Assembly (NCBI GenBank): GCA_902805475.1
Contig: CADCSX010000001.1
Span: forward strand, 3,782,001-3,846,000
DNA length: 64,000 bases
Direction of reading: 5' to 3'
DNA from: Entonaema liquescens
Lineage: Eukaryota > Ascomycota > Sordariomycetes > Xylariales > Xylariaceae
How positions within the stretch are numbered: the first letter of the stretch is position 1; every line of letters starts with the position of its first letter. The notes under the pieces are model-generated. The model saw only the letters and a program-made list of their open reading frames with translations, did not search any database and was not told the origin of the DNA. Below, piece by piece: positions 25,021 through 36,676 of this stretch. A program made the position numbers and the translations under genes.

Positions 25021-28000
25021 ATGGCGCGAACATTCAGAACTATGGCCGACAACTCGTTACAAGATGTCCCTACAACAATTACGTCTGATATCCAACAAAG
25101 ACAAAGAAAACCAGGAGGATTTAGAAATGTGACGCAGCCTAGCCCTAGATCAGATTTGAGATCAGACGTATTATCGGCTAGGGTAGGTGTTAGACCTGAG
25201 CGCGGCATGAAATTCCAAGAATTCGGCCTGCATGCTTCGAGAGTCCAGGATTCGAAACAGACCCCGGTTCGACCAATTTTCCCTAACGCCAGCAACTTCA
25301 GCAGCAGTCATCATTACAGCGACAGAGACAAAGATGGATATGATGCTGATGAAGATAATGACTTTGAAGAATCAACAAACACCACACCCATTCCTTGGAA
25401 TACTACTCCTTCAACCACATATTCTACACCGTCTACAGTCCTTACATCGTACTCTCATTTTAGTCATACCATAGAAGATCATTCACCTCGCATACCACCA
25501 TTACCAAACTCTCCATTGTCCCCTCGGTGGGATTCCCTAGGTTACGACCGTTCTGCTACTCTTAGTCCTACTTCTCCGGCCGTTAGCAGTCTTCATAGTA
25601 GGTCTTCGAACGCGACTGACGAGTTGCATTTCGCTTCCGAGATCAGAGATGAATTTCCGTTGTCGCCCGTCAAGATGAGCGCGCCCGAAACACCGCGCGT
25701 AGATAATTTCTCGAGGCCTCGAAAACCAAGCATTAAGCAGCCATACCTTGAATCACCTCGTGCCACGCCCACTAGCCACCCTTCAGCCGAACCTAGTCAT
25801 CTCGACATTTCACCCAGCCACCCTCTGTCATGGACGCGAGAACGCGGCCAATCCATCTCGTCTAATGTTTCCGCTGCTACCTTTTCCTCTGTTCCTGGTC
25901 GACCTCCTCCCGAAATGCATAGCCGGGAACACCTTCGAAGCAGAGGCCGACAACCCCATCCTCCACCCACCCGATTTCCTTTATTGTATAATCGCGCCGA
26001 AAGTACAGGACCACCTTTCGCTAGAGACCCTATTCCCCGAATGGCATCTTTGCCGAGCGAGGAGCTTAGGGCAAGTTATCGATCTCAACTTTCCGCATCC
26101 ACAGCACAGGGGACAGTGACAACTGAAAGAAGCAGCGTTGCAACTAAGAGCAGTTCTATAACTTCGGTCTACGGAGCGGCCGATGATTCGCTCAGCATTA
26201 ACGATATAATGGGAATGTATGAGAAGGGTTTCTACGACGATTCAGCTCCCGAGGACAACAACGAAATGGTAGACTCTAGACCAGCTACTGCAAAGTCAGA
26301 ATTAAGCAGGAGGAGGACCGCTATGCTAGACGCGATGACTGTCTTTCTGCCAACCCCAGAATCGCCAGGCGTCGCTTCAACCACTGATCAAGTTGAGCAG
26401 GATTCTGCCTCTATTTTCCAGGAACCCAACGAGCACGATTCTTTGCTTGGAGAGGGGCCTGAGGAGACGACTGAAGAGGTGACTAAGGAAGTATATAGGG
26501 ACGAGGAGGCACATGGAAAGTTACCTGAAGAGATGCCCGAAGAGATACCAGAAGAGATGCCGGAGGAGATTCCTAAGGAGAGACCAGGGAGCATTCATGC
26601 GGATTCCGATGCTATCCGTAATTCTATCCGCAATTCCATGCGCAATTCTATCAAAGGGGATGGCGCGGATACTAATATTTTGGTTGACGTAACTGTGGAT
26701 GGGCCCCCGGATGCAGGTGCAGAGACCGAAGATGATACTGAGGATGAGCACAGTCCTTTACCCCCTTCACGTCACCCGACCGTGTCTACAATCGCGGAGG
26801 ACGACGACGAACGGGATCGCTACGGTTTCCGGAAGAGCAACCAATACGTTAACCGAGAGCAATACGACAACTGGAACCAAGGATACACTGAATACCTGGA
26901 TAGAAGGCGGAAGAAGTGGACCGCATTCCTTAGGGAGCATGGGCTGATGACCGATAATCCCAACCGGTTTCCTCCTCGGTCGAACAAGACGAAACGATTT
27001 GTACGCAAGGGAATACCTCCCGATTGGAGAGGCGCCGCTTGGTTTTACTACGCTGGGGGTCCTGCTGTCGTTGCGAAACATGCCGGCTTGTATGATGGCC
27101 TTTTAAAACAGAAAGCTAAGCCTGTGGACGTCGAGGCGATCGAGCGCGATTTGCACCGCACGTTTCCGGACAACATCAAGTTTCGCTCTAACCCTTCGCC
27201 GACCGCTTCTGGTACCGACAGCAGCGAACAAGCACTTGCGAAGGAGACTGGAGGAGCCTTCCCAGTTGAGGAGAAGCCAATGATCATATCTCTACGTCGT
27301 GTCTTGCACGCCTTTGCCATTTACAATCCTCGAATAGGGTATTGTCAGTCACTCAACTTTCTAGCAGGCTTACTCCTACTCTTTGTAGAATCTGAGGAAC
27401 ACGCCTTCTGGCTACTTAATATTATAGCTCGAGTATACCTTCCAGGAACACACGAGACCAGCCTTGAGGGTGCTAATGTGGATCTCGGAGTGCTGATGTC
27501 TTCGCTAAGGGAGTCTATGCCCCAAGTTTGGGCTAAGATCGGAGGTGAGCTGGACGGTACGGATGTCGCTGCTGTATGGGCAAAGAGCTGGAGGCATAGG
27601 CATAGAGCCGAGACGACTCGACTTCCGCCTATTACTCTTTGTATGACTGCTTGGTTTATGAGTTGCTTCATCGGCACCCTACCCATCGAGAGCACTCTAC
27701 GTGTGTGGGATGTTTTCTTCTACGAGGGATCCAAGACGCTATTTCGAATCGCCCTGGCTATCTTCAAGATCGGCGAGAACGAGATCAAGGCCGTGGGAGA
27801 TCCTATGGAGATCTTCCAGGTAGTGCAGACGATCCCTCGCAGGCTTATTGACGCCAATGGCCTAATAGAAGCCTGCTTTAGGCGTCGTAATGGGTTTGGC
27901 CATCTCAGCCAAGAAACGGTCGAGCAAAAGCGGCAAGAAAGGCGGGTCCAAGTTAAGGCGGAGCGAGAAAAGCAGAACGGAAATCTCGTCTCAATAGATT

Positions 28001-28074
28001 CTGACTTCAAAAAGAAGGGCAATCTTTTCGGCCGACGCAGAGAACGGGGCCCAGCCCATGGCGAGTTGGTCTAA
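25021..28074 (+). CDS. TBC-domain Rab GTPase-activating protein
   Basis: An intronless frame of 1017 residues. Residues 1 to about 640 are disordered and Ser/Pro-rich, with two short internal repeats: PEEMPEEIPEEMPEEIP (about 505-520) and IRNSIRNSMRNSIK (about 535-550). The TBC domain runs from about 655 to 935: VRKGIPPDWRGAAW, the arginine-finger motif IERDLHRTFP (IxxDxxR), and the glutamine-finger motif GYCQSLNFLAG (YxQ). Both catalytic fingers are present, so it should be active toward a Rab GTPase in vesicle traffic. The layout resembles fungal Gyp3/Msb3-type proteins, but the exact orthologue is not certain. A second ATG lies seven codons in (MARTFRTMADNS), so translation may start at 25042. 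Confidence 0.9.
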   Translation: MARTFRTMADNSLQDVPTTITSDIQQRQRKPGGFRNVTQPSPRSDLRSDVLSARVGVRPERGMKFQEFGLHASRVQDSKQTPVRPIFPNASNFSSSHHYSDRDKDGYDADEDNDFEESTNTTPIPWNTTPSTTYSTPSTVLTSYSHFSHTIEDHSPRIPPLPNSPLSPRWDSLGYDRSATLSPTSPAVSSLHSRSSNATDELHFASEIRDEFPLSPVKMSAPETPRVDNFSRPRKPSIKQPYLESPRATPTSHPSAEPSHLDISPSHPLSWTRERGQSISSNVSAATFSSVPGRPPPEMHSREHLRSRGRQPHPPPTRFPLLYNRAESTGPPFARDPIPRMASLPSEELRASYRSQLSASTAQGTVTTERSSVATKSSSITSVYGAADDSLSINDIMGMYEKGFYDDSAPEDNNEMVDSRPATAKSELSRRRTAMLDAMTVFLPTPESPGVASTTDQVEQDSASIFQEPNEHDSLLGEGPEETTEEVTKEVYRDEEAHGKLPEEMPEEIPEEMPEEIPKERPGSIHADSDAIRNSIRNSMRNSIKGDGADTNILVDVTVDGPPDAGAETEDDTEDEHSPLPPSRHPTVSTIAEDDDERDRYGFRKSNQYVNREQYDNWNQGYTEYLDRRRKKWTAFLREHGLMTDNPNRFPPRSNKTKRFVRKGIPPDWRGAAWFYYAGGPAVVAKHAGLYDGLLKQKAKPVDVEAIERDLHRTFPDNIKFRSNPSPTASGTDSSEQALAKETGGAFPVEEKPMIISLRRVLHAFAIYNPRIGYCQSLNFLAGLLLLFVESEEHAFWLLNIIARVYLPGTHETSLEGANVDLGVLMSSLRESMPQVWAKIGGELDGTDVAAVWAKSWRHRHRAETTRLPPITLCMTAWFMSCFIGTLPIESTLRVWDVFFYEGSKTLFRIALAIFKIGENEIKAVGDPMEIFQVVQTIPRRLIDANGLIEACFRRRNGFGHLSQETVEQKRQERRVQVKAEREKQNGNLVSIDSDFKKKGNLFGRRRERGPAHGELV

Positions 28075-29269
28075 TCCGGTAGACCCGCATCATGTCTTTA
28101 ATTACTAGGCAAAATCTCTTTTGTCGATTCTCTTCTCCTAACAGGGTCATACGACAACTTCGAACCATATATCAAAGTTGTGACAGCAAACCAAATTTCT
28201 AATGCGGCCGGAATCTGCAGTCTTGCGTTTTGTCTGTCACGACGTCTCTTTTTCATTTTCAGCATGGATAGGCATTGACGAAATCTCATGATACGGTTGT
28301 TTTTTTTTTCTTTCTTTTCTTTTCTTTTTTCTTTTTTTTCTTCCAGAGGAGGAATATCATAGAGATGGAAATCAGACATTTGTCACCATCGCGTTCATGG
28401 CCTGGACAGAACAAGTTCATTTGTATAAGGGAAAGGAATACAGATTACATTTCTTTAGGGGCTAAGTGATTCCTATGCTCTCGTATCCCGACAGGGCAGA
28501 GCTGGAATTCAAAAACCTCATCTTTTCGGGAGGACAAGAAACATGTAAACCAAACTGATTTGGCGCGGGTAATATGGATACCATCAAATGGTCTACCCAT
28601 ACGATTGCATTGTTAAGGTTCGGAAAAAACTAGACAGAGCATACTGCATTACAAAGGGGCAGGTTATATAGCATTGAATGGCGGCGCATCACATGCATTC
28701 ACTGAATACACAAACCATAGCCAGGACACCCGGCTATCAGAAACATTTGCTCCAAAGATCAATACAACAGATTTGTTGAAACATAAGGAAGACTTGTTGG
28801 TGATTAACTTGTCGTAATGATTCGGCTACAGCGGCGGGAACTGCTTGATGTACTCGAGTCTGCTTTAATAAATCATGAAAAGCCTCTCATAACGTCATCA
28901 TGCTTAGTTTCTTCCATATCCTCCGTGAATACATTCCTGAAAGTGGTGTAGAAAGAAGGCTGGATTTTTCAGTGTCCCTTGCCCTTAGGATTTAAATCTC
29001 GTTGTTACCAGCCATGTATTTCGGCCACTCATTAAAACGACATTAACAAATTCGCCCTCTGATCCAGATGTAACCACCGTTCCCACGAGAACCGCACCCG
29101 TGTTACCTCACTCGTCTAATCTTCTTTACTCGTGAAAGGGGAAAGGGTATCTATCCGTCCAACCGTCCACCTGCTTGTTTCACCAGTAGTCTTCCCCACC
29201 AGTTTCTTTTTGCCTTATCTGCGGCTGCTAGATAAAGTCTCGGAATGTTTCAAACCACAAGCTAGTTCC
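28075..29269. other. Intergenic region between convergent genes
   Basis: No supported gene. A pyrimidine-rich run of T and C occurs at about 28299-28343. The rest is probably 3' untranslated sequence of the flanking genes. Confidence 0.5.
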
Positions 29270-29839
29270 TCATTTCTTAGCGGGCTGCTGCTGGGCGTAG
29301 CGAGTCACGTAGGTGCGAGCGGTCTTCTCGAACTCGCGGAGGTTATTCTTGTACTCGTCCGCGATGCGGGGCTCGAGGGGGTCGTCCGGGTTGGGCTCGA
29401 TGAGGAGCTGGCGGACGGCGTCGAGGACAGCGCGGACGCGGCTCGCGGGCTTCCAGTTCTCGGGCTTGAGCATGCCGAGGCAGATGGACCCCACGCTGTC
29501 GTTAGTCACGTTCGGGTGGTAGATGCGCGTCGCGAAGGTCACCTGGGGCGCCTTGAAGGGGTAGTCGGCGGGCAGCGCGATGGACAGCGTGAATGTGCCG
29601 CCGCTGTAGACGGTGCCCGGGGGCCCGGCGAGAGTCGCGGTCCAATGGTGGATGTCGGTTTCGGAGGGGAGCGTGATGACCATCCCGGTTGGAGGGGAGG
29701 TCATGCATTCTTGTAGCTCCTGGGTTTGGGGGGAGATGCGGTTAGATATTGAGGGACGACGAAAGGGGATGGGTAATTGGGTGGATATGGGTATGAGTAT
29801 TAAACTTACCTTGCCTATGCGCTTTTGCGACGAAGTCAT
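29270..29839 (-). CDS. Ubiquitin-conjugating enzyme E2
   Basis: A short first exon (29839-29810, MTSSQKRIGK) and a second exon (29719-29270) join in phase to 159 residues; the intron 29720-29809 is GTAAGT...CCCAG. The UBC fold is complete: LPSETDIHHWTATLAGPPGT, YPFKAPQVTF, the HPN motif (residues 78-80), catalytic Cys90 in VGSICLGML, and the PNPDDPLEPRIADEY helix region. It accepts ubiquitin from E1 and passes it to substrates with E3 ligases. The sequence is in the UBC4/5-like group but differs at the active site (CLGMLKPENWKP), so I give no symbol. Codon third positions in exon 2 are strikingly G/C-rich compared with neighbouring genes. Confidence 0.93.
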   Translation of the reverse strand: MTSSQKRIGKVSLILIPISTQLPIPFRRPSISNRISPQTQELQECMTSPPTGMVITLPSETDIHHWTATLAGPPGTVYSGGTFTLSIALPADYPFKAPQVTFATRIYHPNVTNDSVGSICLGMLKPENWKPASRVRAVLDAVRQLLIEPNPDDPLEPRIADEYKNNLREFEKTARTYVTRYAQQQPAKK

Positions 29840-30633
29840 CGTGATTTTATGTGACGAGTTGAATTATGTACCTAAGTAGGTAGGTGTAGAATGTTGAGCG
29901 GGAATATATAGGTAGGGTTAAAGAAATCCCAAGATGCCTACGAATAACAGGGTTGCTTGAATCGTGCCACCAAGGTTACCTTTTTTAGGCTGCAGATACA
30001 AATGTAGGTAAATCCAGTTAATGCAAGTTGGAACCCGTCTTAGGTAATTGCGTTGTTCTTTAACGTGCGCTTAACAGTTTTACTACAGAATACAGAAGCT
30101 TCTGTTGTAAGACCTAAAGATAGAAAGAGCAGTGATATCATCGCCGAATGTGAACCTGGTAACGTTCTTGCCCAGCCTATTTACCTAATGTACTACTTAG
30201 GCCACCTGCAACTGCCTAACTTGCTGCTTTGCCGGACATGGGTAACAATCTCTCATGTACCCAGGTATTACAAGCTGAAGCGGGGCAGCTGAGCAGTTGC
30301 AGGTAAAGCTGTCACAGCAGCCACAGTTAGGAGAAAAGGTACCCCTCGTTGGTCTCCACTTGTTATTTTACAGGGGTGACCTTCGTCACAGCATCAATTA
30401 TATGTACCATAGTACATAGCTCATCCAAAACGAACACATGCATACCTAACTATTACAGCTTCACAGACGAGGCGAATAGGGTATAAAAGAGTATATTAAT
30501 CGTACACGTATTTGATTGCTTCAATAATTCAATCCGCAATGCTTGTAGGTTTCTATTGTTTTAGTAGATGCTATCAAAGGCCATTGTTTATTCTCACTTG
30601 ACAAACAACCTCAAAACGCCATGTGCAAACTTC
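29840..30633. other. Intergenic region, nothing recognised
   Basis: Lies between the E2 promoter and the 3' end of CWF19. Short TAGGTA/TACCTA words recur, but no gene or structured element is supported. Confidence 0.5.
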
Positions 30634-32736
30634 TCATCCATCAGCCAGCACTCTCGTCCAGTCAAACTTCTTCCAGCGCTTTCTGAATCCCTCGACCCTG
30701 TTATCAGATTTGTGCCAACGTCCTTGCTTCTTGATTACATCTGGCTCCGCGTCTAACATACCACCCAGGATCTCTCTCGCAAACAGATCACCCCTGGGCC
30801 ATCGATTAGAATCCTCCACTACGTGACCCAAGCCTCCATCTAGAGTAAACCACGCGTGGAAATAAGGCATTTCCTTTGCGATGGACCTCCTAAACGCTAG
30901 TTTACCTAGTCCCTCACGAGCTCGCTTTCCCGTATCAATAATCTTCTTGTGTTGAGACCATTCCTCATCTGCTGTGAGCATCGCCTCTTTGAAGAAAGCC
31001 GGCGCAGTATCGCCTAAATCATATGGGATAGGCACTGCCTGCATGGCAGCATGCATATGTCGCTGAGGCGCTGCTGCATTTTCGTAGAAAATTACCTCTC
31101 GGCCTTGCTCATGATACATTCGCGTTAGACACTTCATGAAGTTACGGATCTCCTCCCATTCGTCATCATCGCACTCCAACAGGTTAGTCCGATGCTGGAT
31201 GGGGACAATGACCGCTCCACCTTCGTTCAACTCTGGCTCCGTCGGTAATGTTAGGTAAACTCGTGTCGCCAGGGAGACTATAGGCGCAATAGGCGGTTCA
31301 TTGCGGTCTTCGTGGTGACAGAGCTGACACTTATCAAGAATCTTGTTGACTTTCTGAAACTCGCCGACTGCCTGGTTCCTGAGGTTGATTTCGGACTTTT
31401 GCACGCGCTTGGCTAGCTTCTCGGCGTTCTCATCCATGTATTCAAGATCGTCGTCAAACTTAGCATCTTTGGTAATTCGTTCAGCTAGTCGTAGCCCTTC
31501 TCCTCCCGCCTGTCCTCGCGTTCGCCGCTCTTCCCGAATCATATCCTCTATTGTCATGTCATCGTTCTGTTCTACATTCCCTCTCTCGCGGCCGCGCTTG
31601 GTATCGACAGCTTTAGCCTCGCCGCGTGTTCCTGCTAACATGCGGTTCTCCATCACACTGAGAACGACCGCTTCGGGACCCTTTGACGCAAACGCTGCAG
31701 CGGCTTGGTTATACTCCGCTTCCAGCTTGGCAGCATCCGGTGACTTTTTCAGTTTTGCTTTCATCATCTGAGCCTTGAGTCGGTTAAGGGTAGTCTGGTC
31801 AACTTGAGTTGATACATGGGCTGGTGCATCATCTGGAATGACGGTGCCTTGGTCGAGATTTGTCGGCGCAGAGGCTTCTCGCTTCTCATGAACACCTTGA
31901 TCCAACTTTCTCTCTTGGAACAGCTCCCCACTTGGCTTCTCCTTACCGATATAACCATCGCCGTATACTTTACGACGATCTATCTCGATCTTCTCCTCGC
32001 GCGCATCATCAAAGTCGCGCAAATTACCATACCGCTCCAGTGCCACTTCATCCACAGATCTTCCTGTCTGTTCAGCCGTATTATATACTCCGTTTAACTT
32101 GGTCATCCTCCATTGTGACCCGCCGTCGCCGAACGTGTAGTCAACTTCGTGCTGTGCTGGTAACTCGAGATCGTCTATGGACTTCCCACCGTTTAGTTCC
32201 TGTAAACGCGCCGCATTGATCTCTCGCTTGTGGATTTCCCTTTGAGACGCTTGACTAGGCTGTGACGGAGGTTTAGAAGGTTTTGCGCCTTTCTGAGTAT
32301 AATCAATGTCTAGCGCAGACGGCGCTGTCATCCAAGAATCTCGGACTAAGTTTGAGTTAGTCCCTTCTGGTCTATTATAGTCTTCCGTAGCTAGCTCTTC
32401 GTCAGGTAATGGTAGGTCTTCTTTCGCGTCCGAGGCCTTCACATGGCGATCTCGTCTATCCGAATCGCGATCGTCATCTTTGTGATGTTCGCGCTTGCGG
32501 TGACGTTCGTCATCTCTGGAGTAACGCGATCGCTTGTGTCGATGGCCATCGTCTTCTTCATCTTCGTGACGGTCGTGAGACCTACGGTGGCCGTGGCGAT
32601 GACCATCGCGGTCGCGTTCGGATGATCGATCTCGTCTGTGGTGATGTCTGTGCTTATGTCTCTTTTCCTCCGTGCGCGACCTCTCAGCTTTTTCTGCAGC
32701 AAGGGCTTTTTCAAATTCGTCTAGACCGTCCATCAT
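30634..32736 (-). CDS. CWF19: CWF19-like spliceosome-associated protein
   Basis: A single exon of 700 residues from ATG 32736 (MMDGLDEFEKAL); the next codon is also ATG. A TTG-started extension to 32838 is in frame but not needed. Residues about 20-130 form an Arg/His/Asp-rich low-complexity region (RDRSSERDRD, HRHGHRRSHD). The C-terminal 230 residues hold both CwfJ domains: KCQLCHHEDRNEPP, TRVYLTLPTEPELNEGGAVI, QHRTNLLECDDDEW, the HIT-like RHMHAAMQAVP, then YFHAWFTLDGGLGHVVED and WPRGDLFAREILGG. Cwf19/CWF19L2 associates with late spliceosomes and lariat debranching in the nucleus. It is divergent from BRF1, with about 0.9 kb between starts. Confidence 0.93.
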   Translation of the reverse strand: MMDGLDEFEKALAAEKAERSRTEEKRHKHRHHHRRDRSSERDRDGHRHGHRRSHDRHEDEEDDGHRHKRSRYSRDDERHRKREHHKDDDRDSDRRDRHVKASDAKEDLPLPDEELATEDYNRPEGTNSNLVRDSWMTAPSALDIDYTQKGAKPSKPPSQPSQASQREIHKREINAARLQELNGGKSIDDLELPAQHEVDYTFGDGGSQWRMTKLNGVYNTAEQTGRSVDEVALERYGNLRDFDDAREEKIEIDRRKVYGDGYIGKEKPSGELFQERKLDQGVHEKREASAPTNLDQGTVIPDDAPAHVSTQVDQTTLNRLKAQMMKAKLKKSPDAAKLEAEYNQAAAAFASKGPEAVVLSVMENRMLAGTRGEAKAVDTKRGRERGNVEQNDDMTIEDMIREERRTRGQAGGEGLRLAERITKDAKFDDDLEYMDENAEKLAKRVQKSEINLRNQAVGEFQKVNKILDKCQLCHHEDRNEPPIAPIVSLATRVYLTLPTEPELNEGGAVIVPIQHRTNLLECDDDEWEEIRNFMKCLTRMYHEQGREVIFYENAAAPQRHMHAAMQAVPIPYDLGDTAPAFFKEAMLTADEEWSQHKKIIDTGKRAREGLGKLAFRRSIAKEMPYFHAWFTLDGGLGHVVEDSNRWPRGDLFAREILGGMLDAEPDVIKKQGRWHKSDNRVEGFRKRWKKFDWTRVLADG

Positions 32737-33633
32737 TGAGTATGTAATTTGACTGATAGAAGCTAGCTGTTGTGGTTGAGAGATGTTGCAACTTAAGCTC
32801 TGATGGACGACACCGGACGATATCTCGAAAGATCCCAAGAAAGATCCCTTAGATGAATGTATACGATGAATATTATCCAGGTATTAAATATATGCATATA
32901 TTGAGATATACACGATTTTACTTGGGCATTTGTTGGTATGTCTCTGGTCTAAAATTAGTGTAAGAGGTACATTCACTATGCTTGCACACCACTAAAACAT
33001 TGGACCTGTTAAAGAGTAAATAAAATTTAAACTTTAATATTGTTTCCTGCCGAATTCGAACCGGAGCTTGTTCGTAGTTGATTGAAGGTCACTTGGATGA
33101 GTCAGCTTAAATAACCTTTGGCGAAGTTGGGCAAAATCTTTTTTAGCGCCCTTTTTTTTTATCAATTTAGACACCACACCCCTCGACCACACGACCCCAA
33201 CCAGAGTACTTCTTTCACTCGTGCACTTTTGGGACCCACTAAAATCCGCACTCGTCGTTTTTTTCTGTGACTACATCCCCCAGGCATTTGATGGCTTTGG
33301 TTTTTGAACCATCCACTCTCACAAGCGACTTACAAGCGACTTACAAGCCAATCCCATCAATACCAAATTCGACTTCTTTAAGATATACAAAATTACCTAG
33401 GTCCCTATTTTCAACCCTGCATTCTAGGACGACATCTTCATTGGTAACTCGACTTTATTTAGTCCGGTAATTCCCCCCCCAAGAGGGGATTACACTGGAA
33501 TCACTTCTCACGATATCAATTGGGACTGCTTCTCTTATTCACTTTTTAATACCCCCTCCTATAACTCACTTACACTTATGTTCATCCACTTATACACCTT
33601 CTTGTACCATACTTACTTTCACATTCTCCAACC
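32737..33633. promoter_or_regulatory. Divergent promoter region of CWF19 and BRF1
   Basis: These 897 bp separate the start codons of two divergent nuclear genes. They contain pyrimidine-rich leader DNA next to BRF1 (33470-33633) and a tandem 11-bp repeat ACAAGCGACTT at 33321-33342. No named factor site is claimed. Confidence 0.5.
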
Positions 33634-36118
33634 ATGTCTTCATTCCTGAAATCTGCAAAGGTGTCGCGGAAGGGTGGGGTTCAGTTTAGACCCAGGGGAG
33701 TTGGTCCTGGTGATCGCATCAAAGAAGTTTTACAACGAAACCAGATGAAGGCGATGGGACTGAGTCCTACACCTATGACACCACCTGCTTCTCAAAATAA
33801 ACCCTCCTCGGATCGACAACCCTGTCCAAATCCTCACTGTTCTAACCCCTTAGCACCAATTACGGACGGTTTCTGTTCTGCTTGTGGTCGTGAAATCGAT
33901 TCTTCCAACATCGTTGCCGAAGTTCAGTTCGGTGAGACTTCATCCGGTGCTGCTGTTGTTCACGGAAGCTTTGTAGGGGCCGATCAAGGGAGTGCTTCCA
34001 GAAACTTAGGGTCGCAATATAGACGACTTGGCGGTAGTCTCACAGACGCCCGGGAGAAGACTATTCGTGAAGGTATGCTCAATTTTAATGAAGTGTATAA
34101 AAGGTTTAGTGGCTCACTTCGGTTTATAGCTAAGAATATGATGGTCGGGTTTGCCCATCAGCTCAAGGAAATTCCTCCAAGTGCTGTTGATGCAGGCATT
34201 CAGATCTTCAAGCTCGTCATGGAGGAAAATTGGCTCCAAGGACGAGGTATGGATAAAGTGGCTCCCGTATGTCTCTATACGGCTTGCCGCAGAGAGGATC
34301 GTTGTAAAGTTATGCTCATCGACTTTGCTGAACTTGTTCACGTAAGTGTCTTACAAGCTATCATATATTCCCCTTCTGTTTTCTTCGACTTACAATATCC
34401 AGGTAAACGTCTACGAACTGGGTCACATTTTCAAAGACCTCAGCAATATCTATTCCTTCCAGAGCAACAATGTCAAGTCGATCATTCCGGAAGATCTGAT
34501 ATATCGCTTCTGCTCGAAACTCGATTTTGGTGACTTCACTAACAAGGTTGCAGCTGATGCAACTAGACTATGCCAGAGAATGGGTCGTGACTGGATGGTT
34601 ATGGGCCGCCGGCCTTCTGGCATTTGCGGAGCTTGTATTCTTATGGCAGCACGCATGTGGAACTTTAGGCGTACCGTCCGAGAGATTGTTTATGTTGTCA
34701 AAGTTACGACGCATACGATCGAGCAGCGTCTTGATGAATTCACAGTTACGGAGAGTAGTGAACTGTCTATTGAGGATTTCCTGAATCAAGAATTTCTCGA
34801 GTCTCGCCATGACCCGCCAGCTTTCTACAAAGGTACAACAGAATGGCAAGAGAAGATGGAAAAGGAGGGGAGAGTTAGAAAACGGAAGCGTGCGATTGAG
34901 GACATCGATGGCGAGGATGACCAGTCGAGTTCGACTGCTGGGACTCCTGCACCAGATAGCTGTGCTGCCACGCCGAGGCCGTCGACTGAAATGCCGCCGC
35001 CCCCGGTGCCTCGCCCGCCCCCAGATACCTCTAGGATGCGCCAAGTCAAGGATTACCTACCTAAATCCTTTGATAATTCTGAAGGAAGAGAGTTGGTTAC
35101 TCCTTTCAACCCCGAGAAGATTCCCAAACCCGCTCCCCGGAAGAGCGCAGACAGAGATGTTGCAGAAGGTCTTGCGGCCGAAAATCCAGAGGACGACATG
35201 GCGGTAGATGGGTTAGCTGCGACATATGGCTCCCCGGACGACCCTCTCGATGGTGAGGCTCAAGTCGAAGAGGAAGCCCCGGCACAACCAGGAGGTCGGC
35301 GGCGTGGTCGTAAGAAAGGGGCCACCGAACCGTTACTCACGTTTGACGACGAGTGGGAGCGTGATGAGGCCGTACTGGAGCAACAGATTAACGAGGTTAT
35401 TAACGACCCGCACAGCGATGAGCACGGAAAGGCCCTAGCTACTGCTGCACATCTTGCTCATATCAAAGCAGAGTGGGCACGTTCTCTTCTCCCACAGCGG
35501 ACGACAAATATGGATGAAATCATTGGCGAGGATGAGTTTGCCGACGACCCTGAGGTCCAGTTCTGCAAGCTATCGCCCGAGGAAGTAAAAATCAAAGAAA
35601 GCATATGGATAAATGCGAATAAGGATTGGCTGCGAAAGAAACAGGAGATAATCTATCGTAAGCAGATGGAAGAGTTAGGCCCTCCGAAGCGGAAGCGTAA
35701 TCGCGTAAAGAAGCCACGAATCGGTGAAGGACAGCTTACACCTGCTTCTACCCCAGGCGAGGCAGCCATAGAAGCGCTAAAGAAGCGGGATACATACTCA
35801 AGACGTATAAACTATGACGCCATTGAGAACCTCTTCACTAGCGACAAGGACCGGGGACCTGGGTCGGTAGCATCTCGCAACGGAAGCGGTCCTGGCAGTC
35901 GTGCTGAGAGTGTTGTCGCTACGAATGGTGAAGCAGCGTCTGGTGCTGCTGTTCATGATGAGGGTGAAGAAGACGGAAACGAAGAGGCAGAAGAGCACGT
36001 GGCTGAGGAGACATACGACGACTACTACGATGATCAAGAACAACCAAACTACGATGAAACAGGCTACGACGAAGGGGACTATGGCGGAGACGACTATGGT
36101 GAAGAAGAGTACTACTAG
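33634..36118 (+). CDS. BRF1: TFIIIB subunit BRF1 (TFIIB-related factor)
   Basis: Two exons (33634-34341, 34403-36118; intron GTAAGT...TCCAG) join in phase to 807 residues. A zinc ribbon lies at about residues 64-86 (CPNPHC then CSACG; note the four-residue gap in the first pair). Two cyclin-type repeats (about 130-330) follow: GGSLTDAREKTIREG, VCLYTACRREDR and, in the second, RPSGICGACILMAARM. The C-terminal part has the Brf homology region that binds TBP (EDEFADDPEVQFCKLSPEEVKIKESIW) and an acidic Tyr-rich tail (YDDYYDDQEQ). Brf1 with TBP and Bdp1 recruits RNA polymerase III to tRNA and 5S genes. Basic clusters (RKRKR, PKRKRNRVKKPR) fit nuclear localisation. It is larger than yeast Brf1 (596) because of a low-complexity insert. 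Confidence 0.95.
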
Positions 36119-36676
36119 CTATGCTGATATCTAGTCCGCGAGTCTGCAATCGGTATTTCTAGATCCGATGGCGCTGGGCCAAGTCGATACTTCGCTTGCC
36201 GCCTTGGTTTGTATTCTAGTGTATAGATCTTACAGAGGATTTACGTGTACGTAAGTATAGGGTTCGAACACAGAAAGGGGCCTGTGAGGTTACAAGATAA
36301 GCATTCAACCGGTTGGAGGATACCCATAGATAATCGTCTTCACAGAATCGATTCGTTATGTCTTCTTACTGATGCAGTGTGAACTATAGAAAAGCGAGAC
36401 CATCATTACCCATTACCTAGATAGAGATCTAACGACAGATAGAATATATTCAGCGTTTTACGAGGCTGTCATGATTACCGAGTCCCTAAGCTAACCTCAG
36501 GTCTTCAGTTTAAGAGGGGTCAATATTTTGTTTGAACGAGGAGTTGCTTAGTTCATCAACGATAAATCATTTTATTTGAAGATATCCTCTAAGATAAGCC
36601 CGAAATCACAAGCCAACACTAGGCATTAGGTGTTCTTTTCCAGATATCCCCTTTTTTCTTCCTATTGTAGGTACGA
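36119..36676. other. Intergenic region between convergent BRF1 and SEC11
   Basis: Probably the two 3' untranslated regions; no further gene seen. Confidence 0.5.

Noticed and set aside
29270..29839. E2 read as one uninterrupted exon (189 residues)
   Set aside because: The extra residues VSLILIPISTQ... are intron; a GTAAGT donor and CCCAG acceptor join MTSSQKRIGK directly to ELQECM, as in other E2 enzymes.
32737..32838. TTG-started N-terminal extension of CWF19
   Set aside because: Non-ATG start and not family-like; MMDGLDEFEKAL is the natural start.
33040..33075. Possible tRNA on the minus strand (GGTTCGAATTC T-loop-like word)
   Set aside because: Only three base pairs flank the loop and no acceptor or anticodon stem can be drawn around it.
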